Of a stretch of DNA of 64,000 nt, positions 57,001 to 64,000 are shown one piece after another. The DNA lies in assembly GCF_014695715.1 (NCBI RefSeq), contig NZ_JACJOT010000008.1:1629806-1693805 (forward strand), given 5' to 3'. The stretch's first letter is position 1, and every line of letters starts with the position of its first letter. Source of the stretch: Microcoleus sp. FACHB-68 (GTDB taxonomy: Bacteria; Cyanobacteriota; Cyanobacteriia; Cyanobacteriales; Oscillatoriaceae). Below the pieces are notes generated by a model. The model worked only from the letters and a program-made list of their open reading frames with translations, searched no databases and was not told the origin of the DNA. The position numbers and the translations under genes were made by a program.

Positions 57001-58619
57001 ACGATATCCTTCAGGGTGGTTTAGGCAACGACATTCTCAACGGTGGCGATCATAACGACATCCTTAAAGGTGGACTTGGGGAAGATACCCTTTGCGGTGA
57101 CATTGGCAACGATAACCTCGTCGGCGCAGAAGACAGCGATCAACTCAATGGCGAAGACGGCAACGACAACTTAGCAGGCGAACTTGGTGAAGATATCCTT
57201 AAAGGCGGCACCGGCAACGATATCCTTAGCGGTGGCGACGGAAATGACCGGCTTTATGGAGAAGCAGACAATGATGTGCTCGCTGGAGATGCCGATGACG
57301 ATACTCTCGATGGAGCAGAAGGTGCAGATACCTTCAACGGCGGCGATGGTAACGATCTTCTCATCGGGGGTGCCGGCAGTGATTCAATAGATGGAAGTGC
57401 CGGTATTGACACACTTTCTTACCGCACCTCAACCCTTGGCATTTCAGTGCATCTGGGACCAAAACCCTGTTCATTTGGCGATGCCGAAGGTGATCGCATC
57501 CGCAACGTGGAATATCTTGAAGCTTCCAATTATAACGACACCGTTATCGGTGATACGCAAGCCAACACCTTCAGCGGCTTAGAAGGAGACGATACCCTCA
57601 AAGGTCAAGATGGTCAAGATACGCTCAATGGCGATGCCGGCAGCGACTTCCTTGATGGTGGCAAAGACAATGATCTCCTCAACGGAGGCGACAACCATGA
57701 CACCCTCATCGGCGGCGGGGGGAATGACAGCTTATTTGGCAACGACGGTGACGACCTATTATATAGTCGCACCGGCAACGACATCCTCAACGGGGATACC
57801 GGCAACGACACCCTCAACGCCGAGAAAGGCAACAATATCCTCAACGGTGGTTTAGGCGATGACTATATATATGCCGGCACCGGCAGCGATACCATTCTGT
57901 TGGAACTTGGTGCAGGTATCGACACCATCTACAACTTTGACTTCAAGAAGGACATCTTCAACTTCCTTGGCGATCTGAGTTTCAACCAACTCACCATTAC
58001 CCAAGGCAGCGATATCAATGTCAACGACACTTTAATTAAATACACCCCAACCGGAGAACTCTTAGCCATCGTTAAGGATACTCAGAACCCCTTCGCGCCA
58101 GATGTGCCGGCAACAGACAACTCAGAAGAAGACGCCGCCAGCCTAAAAACTGACCCAACTATAGAGATTACCGTCACACCAACTGTCACTACTACCCCGG
58201 AAATTGGCTCAACTGGTGACAACACCGACACACAAACTGTCAGTGAACAGCCGGTTAACCTTCCTGATAGCACCCACGAAGACACCCTCACCGGCAGCAG
58301 TAGCACAGTAGAGGTTATGGCTAATGCCGGCAACGATAGCCTGACATCAGTTCAAAGCAACGACATCATCCCCAGCAGCCAAGATCCTTCGGGACTAGCA
58401 GCCGGCATCGACACTGGCACCATTGCAAACTTTATTGCCGGTGAAAACTTAGTCGGATTAGCTGATGGTCTAACATTAACCCAGCTCAGCGCACCTCAAG
58501 ATACCGGCACCCAACCCCCAGCCGCCTCAATTCAGAGTGCCGGCACTGATGAAGTTTTAGCCTCTATCACTGGAATGCCAGCCGGTTCCCTCACCACTGC
58601 TGATTTTACTCTCCTCTAG
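51084..58619 (+). CDS. Giant RTX calcium-binding protein
   Basis: 2511 residues, probably exported and surface-bound. Residues 1-750 are a non-repetitive region starting MAYQGNNLNTVISGLNTLL, with no cleavable signal and an EF-hand/dockerin-like loop DVNQDNQITLLDL near residue 331. From about 758 to 2270 it is nearly all RTX nonapeptides (GGxGxDxLx), which form Ca2+-filled beta rolls. Four spacer modules interrupt them (about 952-1030, 1055-1105, 1800-1852, 2109-2160; pattern S-Y-x-G-V-x-V-x-L ... GDxxxxIEnxxGSxxND). A Thr/Pro/Asp-rich linker leads to a terminal domain ending TTADFTLL, likely the type I secretion signal. No type I transporter lies in the window. Acidic throughout. Confidence 0.9.
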   Translation: MAYQGNNLNTVISGLNTLLSSVHNSVANEVFQSNLPFFGTELSTSSTMTFIDKLRENIVNQLNSISNNFTPEAIEQAIEQVSDSSSVVAIDLVQNSEDNVLFEVKINSFNPVFEIPIGADMGLPGLAFKIDGNAQADLGYNLIFRFGVNTDTGFFFDPIAGDELTIDLTASLPNLKAIGKLGLLQLEVTDQTDDPTKLINKFSIDWTDNNFNNRIDNSDITAKLEGDVDLNLDLISSFNGSTLLPSLASNFHLNWSLLDAIISSSSSSIDWGSKPEISFESIKLNGGEFFTNFARPILTGVQQVTKPLGPYTEALTKDITLLNALGASIFDVNQDNQITLLDLMQAFAPELDVSILANFAEFNNLINQIPIPVEGEEFFVDLGSFNLGDADIRDNNLQLKDVAPNVTQEVPNPISQLPNDPQRGYGSLVTNLQMLPGGGAKFPLIENPLTAFNLFLGKPVELFTYDMPALQAGFEFDRYFPVTGPIGVTLQGDVSAQADFNFGFDTYGLQQFKENQNPISIFDGFYVGDPDTPEAKIDASIKAFGALEAVVARGGVGGGIYSNMWAELVDSIPDGKVRGSELNLALVTNPLSIFDMGGEFTAGLETYAEVGWPKLGLGERWTWESPKVKLGGFDTSTMLIERSPALAANLGNGTLQINMGAHANERSRMFTEDDYENFKIEGTSNSVIAASPNALNPSSSSPFILASNQSSELKTETIRVSAFGFTQEYNGFSKLVANGGQGDTVIQLTNVFTPVEFTGGEGNDSLGGGYGSDVLSGGSGWDRIFGGDGHDLVYAGSDDDMVYAGSGNDFIDGASEDDIIYGEDGDDFIAGGDGTDHASGDNGSDYIQGNLGEDFLEGGDNNDTLEGGDNNDLLYGQLGDDSMNGGNDQDQIFGDAGNDTMTGNLGDDNLDGGDGEDHLSGGDGTDSLNGGAGNDSILAENGNDSINGGEGSDTVDYNSAPSGVIVNIDENLNYNHQTTPGIFDLEPDFEIAAARADDGYGTEDTVIGLENSIGSNFNDILTGNDADNQIQGKTGNDLIISSSGNDILDGNDGIDTVSFRRDNGGVYVHLLNQEATDGFGGQDIVTGNENVVGSRFNDEIHGDDGINTITGGAGNDSIRGLGDNDAIFAERGNDTVTGDNGNDLIFGNLGQDLIEGNTGNDSIDGNEGSDSISGGDDSDTIQGNENNDILSGDAGTDSILGNDGNDLIGGGNDSDTLQGNEGNDRITGDAGNDSIEAGDGNDIVNGNEDADTIFGGTGDDRITGDAGNDSIEAGDGNDIVNGNEDNDTIHGQTGDDRITGDAGNDSIEAGEGEDSVSGGENQDTILGQDGSDRIFGDSGEDSIQGGSGEDIILGGSEADTIQGEANNDQLFANEGDDTIQGNDGDDTIFGGQDNDTLEGNADNDSLNGDLGNDSLIGHTGNDTINGGAGQDQLYGNEENDLLSGNAGEDTLEGGIGNDTLSGGTEADLLLGQEGNDLLGGNAGDDSLNGGDGEDTLSGGQNNDTLDGETGNDLLGGDTGNDKVYGGLGSDTITGGAGQDELLGNDDADSINGNESQDTIFGGTGSDTLSGDDGADSIYGEAGDDLINGGNGNDTLSGGIGNDLLNGNDNSDSLIGEAGSDTINGGDGSDIISGGEDNDSLNGDAGNDEITGDVGSDTINGGEDNDNISGGEDNDSLNGDAGNDKMQGDAGEDTLNGGTGNDKMSGGDNNDLLNGDSGDDKMQGDGGDDTLNGGTGDDCITGEEGQDFINGNTGNDKLEGNAGDDTIYGEAGKDTLKGEEGDDSLIGGAGGDILDGSEGDDTISYHTSSQGVGVDLELQKAWSGDAEGDTLCDIENAEGSQYNDTLYGYSSATFDKSSYSSRYSGGYGNNSESGANILSGLAGNDIIDGRGGDDTLYGGTGNDTMNGGLDNDLVKGDEGNDKLLGDAGEDSLLGGIGNDNLDGGDGTDSLLGGEGNDKLLGDAGDDSLLGEAGNDILQGGLGNDILNGGDHNDILKGGLGEDTLCGDIGNDNLVGAEDSDQLNGEDGNDNLAGELGEDILKGGTGNDILSGGDGNDRLYGEADNDVLAGDADDDTLDGAEGADTFNGGDGNDLLIGGAGSDSIDGSAGIDTLSYRTSTLGISVHLGPKPCSFGDAEGDRIRNVEYLEASNYNDTVIGDTQANTFSGLEGDDTLKGQDGQDTLNGDAGSDFLDGGKDNDLLNGGDNHDTLIGGGGNDSLFGNDGDDLLYSRTGNDILNGDTGNDTLNAEKGNNILNGGLGDDYIYAGTGSDTILLELGAGIDTIYNFDFKKDIFNFLGDLSFNQLTITQGSDINVNDTLIKYTPTGELLAIVKDTQNPFAPDVPATDNSEEDAASLKTDPTIEITVTPTVTTTPEIGSTGDNTDTQTVSEQPVNLPDSTHEDTLTGSSSTVEVMANAGNDSLTSVQSNDIIPSSQDPSGLAAGIDTGTIANFIAGENLVGLADGLTLTQLSAPQDTGTQPPAASIQSAGTDEVLASITGMPAGSLTTADFTLL
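54753..55076 (+). repeat. Three 108-bp tandem repeats in the RTX gene
   Basis: Units begin at 54753, 54861 and 54969 (GATCGCATCACAGG and variants) and are nearly identical in DNA, the third less so. Each encodes four RTX nonapeptides (36 residues). The DNA identity exceeds what protein conservation needs, implying recent duplication or gene conversion. Confidence 0.85.
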
Positions 58620-59437
58620 CACTGCTAATTTAAGGTCGTCCCTGCCGGCGGGCGTTTACCAGGGACTGCCAATCTTCCTGCCCGCCCCCCAAAATCCTCA
58701 ATAACCCCAACCAGCCCGTAGCTGGTTGGTTTTTTTCGTCCGATAGCACGGTGAGGTTTTCAACGGCTTGTAGCTGATCGCCGCTAGCCGACAGACTTTG
58801 CCGGCTATCTCCAGCCCTTCTTTTTTTATTTTGCGATTCTTTCCCTATTTACTTTTCTATTTGACTAGGCTTTTAAAGCTTTTTATCGCTTGTTAACTTG
58901 CATATATAAAACAAAATCTTTGATTTCTTCATTTGTAGCTCTCATTCAGCCAGAAAATTTAAAAAAAAATATTCTGAAATTACGCAAAGTACCTCAGTAA
59001 GGTTACTGAAATTTTAAAGAAAACTTTATAGAAGGCTTCCGCATATTAACTGAAGCACAATATAACCACTTAGTAAACACCTATATTGAGCCAAACTCCT
59101 TGCAATAAATCGGTATATTAACTGAAACCTAATTTGCTGTAATGCTGTTAAATATTGAAGTAAGGGACATTTATTTTTAAAGGTCGTCCGAGGGAAAGAT
59201 TTATTAGCAGAAAAGCTCGAAAACCTCTTGGTTAAAGCTTTACCGTTTCTTTAAAATATTTTTTTTGAAACGGGGAAACATTTATAAATCGGACGCGTCT
59301 TGAGGGGAAAGGGCAATTTAAAACGCTCTTTTCTAAGAAGTAACTAAGAACGAGCGAGCATCTTAGGGTATTAGCATCTAAGGCTGATCTAGCCAATATC
59401 AAATCCTAATAGAAGAGTCAATCAAGGGAGATTCAAC
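58620..59437. other. 818-bp region between the two RTX genes
   Basis: Contains a terminator (58707-58736) and a preceding GTCCCTG/CAGGGAC hairpin. Beyond that is AT-rich DNA with two copies of ATATTAACTGAA (about 59044 and 59113) and no supportable gene. AAGGGAG before 59438 is the ribosome site of the second RTX gene. Confidence 0.4.
58707..58736 (+). terminator. Rho-independent terminator of the giant RTX gene
   Basis: Perfect 9-bp stem CCAACCAGC/GCTGGTTGG with a 5-base loop followed by seven T. Confidence 0.92.
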
Positions 59438-62400
59438 ATGGAACCGAACGATACCTTAACCGGCACCACCAACGATAGTCTCAGCGGAGGCACCACCACC
59501 GAGCCAGCCCCCACCACCGAGCCAACCCCCACCACCGAGCCGGTTGACGAGACAGCCGTTATGACAGCAACGGGCGAAGACACAACAGGCGGCAGCACCG
59601 GCACCAATACTTTAAACGGCAGCACCGGCCAAGACACAACAGGTGGCAGCACCTTACCCGGCGGCGAAAGCGATACTCTAAGCGGCGCCGTCGACTACGA
59701 TACCATCATTGCTACCTCCGGCGAGAGCAGTTTACCAGGCACCACCAGCACAGACAGCTTAGGTGGCGCTGAAGGCACCAGCACCTTACCAGGCAGCACC
59801 GACGACACCCTGGGTGGCGGCGAAGGCACCAGCACTTTACCAGGCGGCGAAGGCACCAGCACTTTACCAGGCGGCGAAGGCACCAGCACCTTACCAGGCG
59901 GCAACTCCACATTTGAATCTGGAACCTTCGTAGTTGGAGAAAGTGGCGAAGTCAGCATCAGCTTTGAATGGGACGGCGGCAGCTATACCGGCGAAGTCGG
60001 CATCTTCAACCTGGAAGGAATGGAAGAGTATGAACCAGGTTCCGAAGAATTTATCCAAGAAGCGGCTACTCGGGCTGCAAGCAACTCGGCTCAAGGTTAT
60101 GTAGTAATCAAAGACGGATCAGAAGGAGCCAAATCTGAGGGAGTCCTGCCTTGGGAAGAAAACTTCAATGAAGGAGAATATGCAGGGCCGAAAACCTTTG
60201 AAATGACTGCCGGCAGTAAATTTGGCGTCATGCTGGTGCCCAATGGTACAGTGCAAGAACTCGCTGAAGATGCTACCCCTGACGGTGACAAGTATCCGTT
60301 GTTCTCGATGGCTACGGCCAACCCAGATGATGCCTTCCAGGTGGGCCAACTTGCTGATGTCACCGGCGAAGGCAGCGTCTTCGTCATGGAAGACGTGTAT
60401 GTTGGTAACGAAAACTCAGATAAAGACTACAACGACATCATCTTCAAAGTCACAGGTGCCGTCGGAACAGCGGAAACCATTGACGAATATATCGACCCCG
60501 AAAAAGATTGGCGTGAGGAGGAAGTCGGTCAAGCCTTAATCGAAGACCTCAACACTGACGACGGCGAAGATACTGTTGGCGGTGGCGGCGGCGAAGACAC
60601 TGTAGACGGTGGCGGCGGCGAAGACACTGTTGGCGGTGGCGGCGGCGAAGACACTGTTGGCGGTGGCGGCAATGGCGGTGGGATTCCTCGTCCAACCTTC
60701 CCAGGCGGTGGTGCAACCGGCGGTGAATTCCCAGGCGGTGGTGCAACCGGCGGCGAGTTCCCAGGCGGCGGCAACGGCGGCGGCAACGGCGGCGGTAACG
60801 GCGGCGGTAAAGATACCCTCGGCGGTGGCGAAGGCGATGAGACCATCGAAGGCGGAGCCGGCAATGACACCTTAAATTGTGGTGGTGGCGACGACACTGC
60901 TACCGGCGGCGAAGGCGACGACGTGATCGACGGTGACGACGGTGACGACGATCTCGACGGGGATGTCGGCAACGATACAGTTATCGGTGGTGTCGGCAAC
61001 GATATTGCTTCCGGCGGTGAAGGTAACGATTCCGTTGATGGCGGCGAAGGCGACGACACAATCGAGGGTGATACCGGCAACGATACCTGCGAAGGTGGAA
61101 ATGGCGCTGACACCATCGTAGGTGGCGACGGCGACGATGACGCCAGTGGCGAGGCCGGTGACGACACCGTTGATGGTGGTATCGGTGACGACACTGTTGA
61201 TGGTGGCGAAGGCGATGACACCTGCGAAGGCGCAGAAGGCGAAGACACCGTTGATGGTGGCGAAGGCGATGACGCTGTTGATGGTGGCGAAGGCGATGAC
61301 GCTGTTGATGGTGGTATCGGTGACGACACTGTTGATGGTGGCGAAGGCGATGACACCTGCGAAGGCGCAGAAGGCGAAGACACCGTTGATGGTGGCGAAG
61401 GCAATGACACTCTAGGCGGTGGCGACGGTAACGACTCAGTTGAAGGTGGCACCGGCAACGACACCGGCACTGGTGGAGAAGGCGATGACACACTAGGCGG
61501 TGGCGACGGCGACGATGCCGGTAGTGGAGATGAAGGCGACGACGTAATCGAGGGTGACGGTGGCTATGACACCTGCCTAGGCGGAGAAGGCGCTGACACT
61601 ATCGTCGGTGGCGATGGCAACGATATGGGCACTGGCGATGAGGGTGAGGACGTAATCGACGGTGGCACTGGCGATGACATCGTTGAAGGTGGAGACGACG
61701 CTGACACAGTCCTCGGTGGCGAAGGCCACGACACCTCTATGGGTGATGAGGGTGACGACATCGTCACGGGTGATGCCGGTGAAGACACCTGCCTCGGCGG
61801 TGGCGGTAGTGACACAATCCTCGGTGGCGACGGTGACGACGCTGGCTACGGCAACGAGGGCGCAGATACCATCGATGCCGGTACAGGTAACGATACGACC
61901 TACGGCGGTGAAGGCAGCGATACTGTCTTGTCTGGCGAAGGCGATGACATGAGTTCTGGCGACCTCGGTGATGACATGATCGAGGGTGACATGGGTTCTG
62001 ACACTGCCCTGGGCGGTGAAGGCGGTGACGCAATCGCTGGCGGCGACGGTCATGAGGACGTGTATGGCAACGCCGGCAACGACACTCTCAACGGCAACAC
62101 CGGCAACGACAGTCTGTATGGTGGCCAAGGTAACGACATTATCCGGGGCGGTCAAGACATTGACTGGATCACTGGTGACATGGGTGATGACGTTGTCTAC
62201 GGTGACATGGGTAATGACATCCTGATCGGTGGCGGTGGCGCAGACGTGCTCATCGGTGGTGAAGGTAACGATGTCTTCACACTCGCTTCCGGTATGGGTG
62301 CTGACACGGTCGTTGACTTCGTCATCGGTCAAGATTCCTTCAGCTTGTCTGCCGGTTTAACCTTCGAGGGGTTAACGATTGTTCAAGGCAGCGACGCGCA

Positions 62401-62506
62401 AGCTAACGACACCTTGATCAAGATTGCCGGCAGCGACGAACTGGTTGCTACCCTCACAGGTGTACAAGCCAGCTCAATCACCAGCGCTGATTTCACTCTG
62501 ATCTAA
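59438..62506 (+). CDS. RTX protein with DUF4114 domain
   Basis: 1022 residues, very acidic. Residues 1-155 are Thr/Gly/Ser low-complexity, including 9-residue GGEGTSTLP repeats. A DUF4114 domain follows (about 155-345), recognised from ...SFEWDGGSYTGEVGIF... and the end VYVGNENSDKDYNDIIFKV, a Ca2+-binding-like pattern. Next are Gly-rich linkers with GGGGGEDTV and PGGGATGGEF repeats (about 370-460), RTX nonapeptides (about 465-940, many with GDD and TCEG), and a terminal domain ending SSITSADFTLI. That end resembles the giant RTX protein's. Probably type I-secreted. AAGGGAG precedes the ATG. Confidence 0.9.
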   Translation: MEPNDTLTGTTNDSLSGGTTTEPAPTTEPTPTTEPVDETAVMTATGEDTTGGSTGTNTLNGSTGQDTTGGSTLPGGESDTLSGAVDYDTIIATSGESSLPGTTSTDSLGGAEGTSTLPGSTDDTLGGGEGTSTLPGGEGTSTLPGGEGTSTLPGGNSTFESGTFVVGESGEVSISFEWDGGSYTGEVGIFNLEGMEEYEPGSEEFIQEAATRAASNSAQGYVVIKDGSEGAKSEGVLPWEENFNEGEYAGPKTFEMTAGSKFGVMLVPNGTVQELAEDATPDGDKYPLFSMATANPDDAFQVGQLADVTGEGSVFVMEDVYVGNENSDKDYNDIIFKVTGAVGTAETIDEYIDPEKDWREEEVGQALIEDLNTDDGEDTVGGGGGEDTVDGGGGEDTVGGGGGEDTVGGGGNGGGIPRPTFPGGGATGGEFPGGGATGGEFPGGGNGGGNGGGNGGGKDTLGGGEGDETIEGGAGNDTLNCGGGDDTATGGEGDDVIDGDDGDDDLDGDVGNDTVIGGVGNDIASGGEGNDSVDGGEGDDTIEGDTGNDTCEGGNGADTIVGGDGDDDASGEAGDDTVDGGIGDDTVDGGEGDDTCEGAEGEDTVDGGEGDDAVDGGEGDDAVDGGIGDDTVDGGEGDDTCEGAEGEDTVDGGEGNDTLGGGDGNDSVEGGTGNDTGTGGEGDDTLGGGDGDDAGSGDEGDDVIEGDGGYDTCLGGEGADTIVGGDGNDMGTGDEGEDVIDGGTGDDIVEGGDDADTVLGGEGHDTSMGDEGDDIVTGDAGEDTCLGGGGSDTILGGDGDDAGYGNEGADTIDAGTGNDTTYGGEGSDTVLSGEGDDMSSGDLGDDMIEGDMGSDTALGGEGGDAIAGGDGHEDVYGNAGNDTLNGNTGNDSLYGGQGNDIIRGGQDIDWITGDMGDDVVYGDMGNDILIGGGGADVLIGGEGNDVFTLASGMGADTVVDFVIGQDSFSLSAGLTFEGLTIVQGSDAQANDTLIKIAGSDELVATLTGVQASSITSADFTLI
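61169..61438 (+). repeat. 135-bp direct repeat in the second RTX gene
   Basis: GTTGATGGTGGTATCGG begins both at 61169 and 61304, and nearly the next 100 bases are the same, encoding five nonapeptides per copy. Recent duplication is likely. Confidence 0.82.
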
Positions 62507-62518
62507 AACAGCTAACTT

Positions 62519-62544
62519 GGGGGCGGCTTACTTTCTTCGCCCCC
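62519..62544 (+). terminator. GC-rich hairpin after the second RTX gene
   Basis: GGGGGCG pairs with CGCCCCC across a 12-base loop, 13 bases after the stop codon; no U-run follows. Confidence 0.6.
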
Positions 62545-62668
62545 AGTTCTTGATCACAACATCTCAACTCAACCAGTAAAACTTAAGTGTGGATGCAAAA
62601 TTTTGACTCGCAAAAAAGCATTTACAGGTTGAAACATTCCTAAACAGGATGAAATTCAAATCCTTAAG

Positions 62669-62708
62669 CACCCCAAACGATTAGTAATCGGCTGGGGTGT
62701 TTTCTTTT
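62669..62708 (+). terminator. Rho-independent terminator downstream of the second RTX gene
   Basis: Outer stem CACCCC/GGGGTG with an inner CGATT-AGT-AATCG hairpin, followed by TTTTCTTTTT. Confidence 0.82.
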
Positions 62709-63144
62709 TAGCTTTTAAATCAATAAGCTTTCAGTTCGTTTCAATTGAATTTAGCGTTTTGCCCCGGAACTTCAATCTCCGGCGACGGGCTGATAGCCTT
62801 ACTGCCTAACCACCTGGGAATCGATTTCTAAGCTAATAGCTGAAGTCTTCTTCACAAGAATAATAATAGCCGATGCAGTTTTTGAAACGGTTAATACTCC
62901 TTGCTTGAGCAAGATTAGGCTTAGCCAAAAGAGTTTAATTATACGGATTTGTTAGAAGTTTTTTGAGTAGGTTTAAATTCAATTGAAATTGCTAAAAAAA
63001 CTAATAAATTTTACCTAGCTATCTCTTCCTTAAATACTCTAATTTTGGAAAAATTCATAACATTCAAAATAAAATAAACTTGCTGTTTCTATCCCTCACT
63101 TTTGTAATTATTTATGATAATAATTTTTAGTAAATCCGCTCAAT

Positions 63145-63816
63145 TTAAGCGCTCTCTTCAATACATTCGCGCACATCGTTGGTGGGGCTATTGACTAAGG
63201 TGCTGACTGGATAAGCTTTCATAGCTGCTTCTGGATAGGGTTCCAGTAGTGGCAAAAGTTCTTCTGGATTCTTGTTTTGAGGGTCAAGCCATTGAGTGTA
63301 GGCTTCAGGCTGCAAAATCACCGGCATTCGATCATGCACCGGCTGCAACACTTCGTTAGCGGCTGTTGTCAGAAGGGTGCAGGATACAATCGTTTCGCCT
63401 TCTGGGGGTTGCCATGAGTCCCACAAGCCGGCAAAAGCAAACGGTGAACCGTCCTTCATCTGGAAATAGTAAGGCTGTTTTTGCTTACCGACTTTTTGCC
63501 ATTCATAAAATCCATCGGCAATAACCAGGCAGCGTTTACGCTTAAAGGCAGTGCGAAAGGCCGGCTTCTCTGTTACGGTTTCGGCTCTAGCATTAATTAA
63601 ACGCGCCCCAATTTTAATATCTTTCGCCCAACTGGGAATCAAACCCCAGCGCATCCACTGAAACTGCCGGTGAGGTTGTCCATCCGTTAGAGACACTGTT
63701 GCGACTTGTTGGGTGGGTGCGATATTGTAACGCGCCGGCACCTGTGGCACGTCTTTAACTGCAAAGTATTCGGCTATTTTCTCGGCTTGCACGCTCAAGC
63801 TGTATCGTCCACACAT
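63145..63816 (-). CDS. yedK: YedK/HMCES-type SOS response-associated peptidase
   Basis: 223 residues. Forms a stable thiazolidine crosslink to abasic sites in single-stranded DNA, shielding them during replication. Cys2 (MCGRYSL) becomes the nucleophile after Met removal. Other active-site residues are seen in ARYNIAPTQ, LINARAET, DGFYEWQK (Glu) and VHDRMPVIL (His). The length is normal. No lexA or other SOS gene lies beside it. An IS1-like gene begins about 115 bases upstream on the opposite strand. Confidence 0.93.
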   Translation of the reverse strand: MCGRYSLSVQAEKIAEYFAVKDVPQVPARYNIAPTQQVATVSLTDGQPHRQFQWMRWGLIPSWAKDIKIGARLINARAETVTEKPAFRTAFKRKRCLVIADGFYEWQKVGKQKQPYYFQMKDGSPFAFAGLWDSWQPPEGETIVSCTLLTTAANEVLQPVHDRMPVILQPEAYTQWLDPQNKNPEELLPLLEPYPEAAMKAYPVSTLVNSPTNDVRECIEESA

Positions 63817-63930
63817 CGTTAAGGCTGGTGAAGTAAGAGTGCTAGCTCTAGTATGACGAGTTTATCGGGGAGAATGGAAGAGTTTTTGGCGTTGCTGAAA
63901 AAGTAATGCTAGGTGGAATACAATAAAGTC

Positions 63931-64000
63931 ATGAAATGTCCTCAATGTCACTCCACTCAAACCGCTAAAAACGGGCATCGTCGTGGCAGACAATGCTACA
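63931..64000 (+). CDS. IS1-like transposase, N-terminal fragment cut by window end
   Basis: 23 residues visible: MKCPQCHSTQTAKNGHRRGR, then QCY. This is the CPxC...KNGxxRGxQ zinc-ribbon opening of IS1-family InsA-type proteins, related to but different from the copies at 38 and 40.5 kb. Whether it is intact cannot be told. Confidence 0.75.
   Translation, partial: MKCPQCHSTQTAKNGHRRGRQCY

Larger units (their letters stand above)
62507..63144. other. Intergenic region after the RTX genes
   Basis: 638 bases; holds two hairpins just after the RTX gene (listed) and then strongly AT-rich DNA (62890-63130) with no gene or RNA that I can support. Confidence 0.4.

Noticed and set aside
53359..57890. 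CRISPR-like appearance of repeated DNA
   Set aside because: Repeats are in-frame multiples of 27 bases encoding RTX nonapeptides, without unique spacers of constant length.
53596..62332. Long Ser/Pro-rich and His/Arg-rich frames antisense to the RTX genes
   Set aside because: They are mirror translations of the GGxGxDxxx codon pattern; no ribosome sites and highly biased composition.

Overview
The window is chromosomal DNA from a filamentous cyanobacterium, most likely an Oscillatoriales-type organism (Microcoleus/Phormidium-like). Photosynthesis markers show this directly: a 35-residue cytochrome b6f subunit PetM, the ferredoxin-thioredoxin reductase variable chain FtrV, and the photosystem II assembly factor Ycf39 placed next to NAD kinase as in Synechocystis. 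Cyanobacterial families DUF3086, DUF3119 and DUF7219 and heptameric short tandem repeats agree. The genus is an inference from codon and motif flavour (very frequent TGCCGG/GCCGGC words), not from a marker gene.

Layout. 1-2.1 kb: nadK (cut by the window edge) and ycf39 on the minus strand. 2.6-7.4 kb: a signalling cluster with a CheR-type methyltransferase carrying a PAS and coiled coil, a PAS histidine kinase and a CheB-type methylesterase, but no receptor, CheA, CheW or CheY. 7.4-16.7 kb: housekeeping genes (an ArsR/SmtB metal sensor, petM, pdxA, a K+ channel-like protein, adenosine deaminase, purA, rplY, a PfkB kinase, and an aminoglycoside-phosphotransferase/P-loop kinase fusion). 17.1-21.5 kb: a 1.4-kilo-residue multi-PAS histidine kinase. 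21.8-27.3 kb: YdcF, a small conserved protein, ftrV, and an exbB-exbD pair divergent from a very unusual TonB-like protein. 27.5-30.8 kb: a minus-strand lipid/envelope group (mlaE-type permease, DUF3119, DUF3086, plsY). 31.2-37.6 kb: hsp20, a MASE1 histidine kinase and a CyaB-type adenylate cyclase.

37.7-41.2 kb is a decayed accessory island: two damaged IS1-family copies (one keeps only its left terminal repeat, the other only its right), a truncated and frameshifted membrane-protein gene lying exactly against one IS end, and a coiled-coil repeat gene fused out of frame to the start of another gene. 41.2-50.8 kb returns to core genes: a DUF7219 protein, purC, then the conserved outer-membrane block Omp85/BamA-lpxC-fabZ-lpxA-lpxB, and an orphan C5 DNA methyltransferase whose catalytic Pro-Cys motif reads Pro-Ser. 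51-62.5 kb is dominated by two very large RTX (Gly-Asp-rich nonapeptide) proteins of 2511 and 1022 residues with related C-terminal ends. The window closes with a YedK/HMCES-type protein and the first codons of another IS1-like transposase.

How it fits together. Much of the window concerns the envelope: LPS lipid A synthesis and outer-membrane protein assembly, phospholipid synthesis and transport, TonB energisation, and two probable secreted calcium-binding surface proteins. A second theme is signal transduction (three histidine kinases, CheR/CheB, adenylate cyclase). No rRNA, tRNA, CRISPR array or prophage was recognised. The points most worth a second look are the Ser-substituted methyltransferase, the frame-shifting 7-bp repeat inside lpxC, the TonB protein with an internal TonB domain, the receptor-less CheR/kinase/CheB cluster and the RTX pair.
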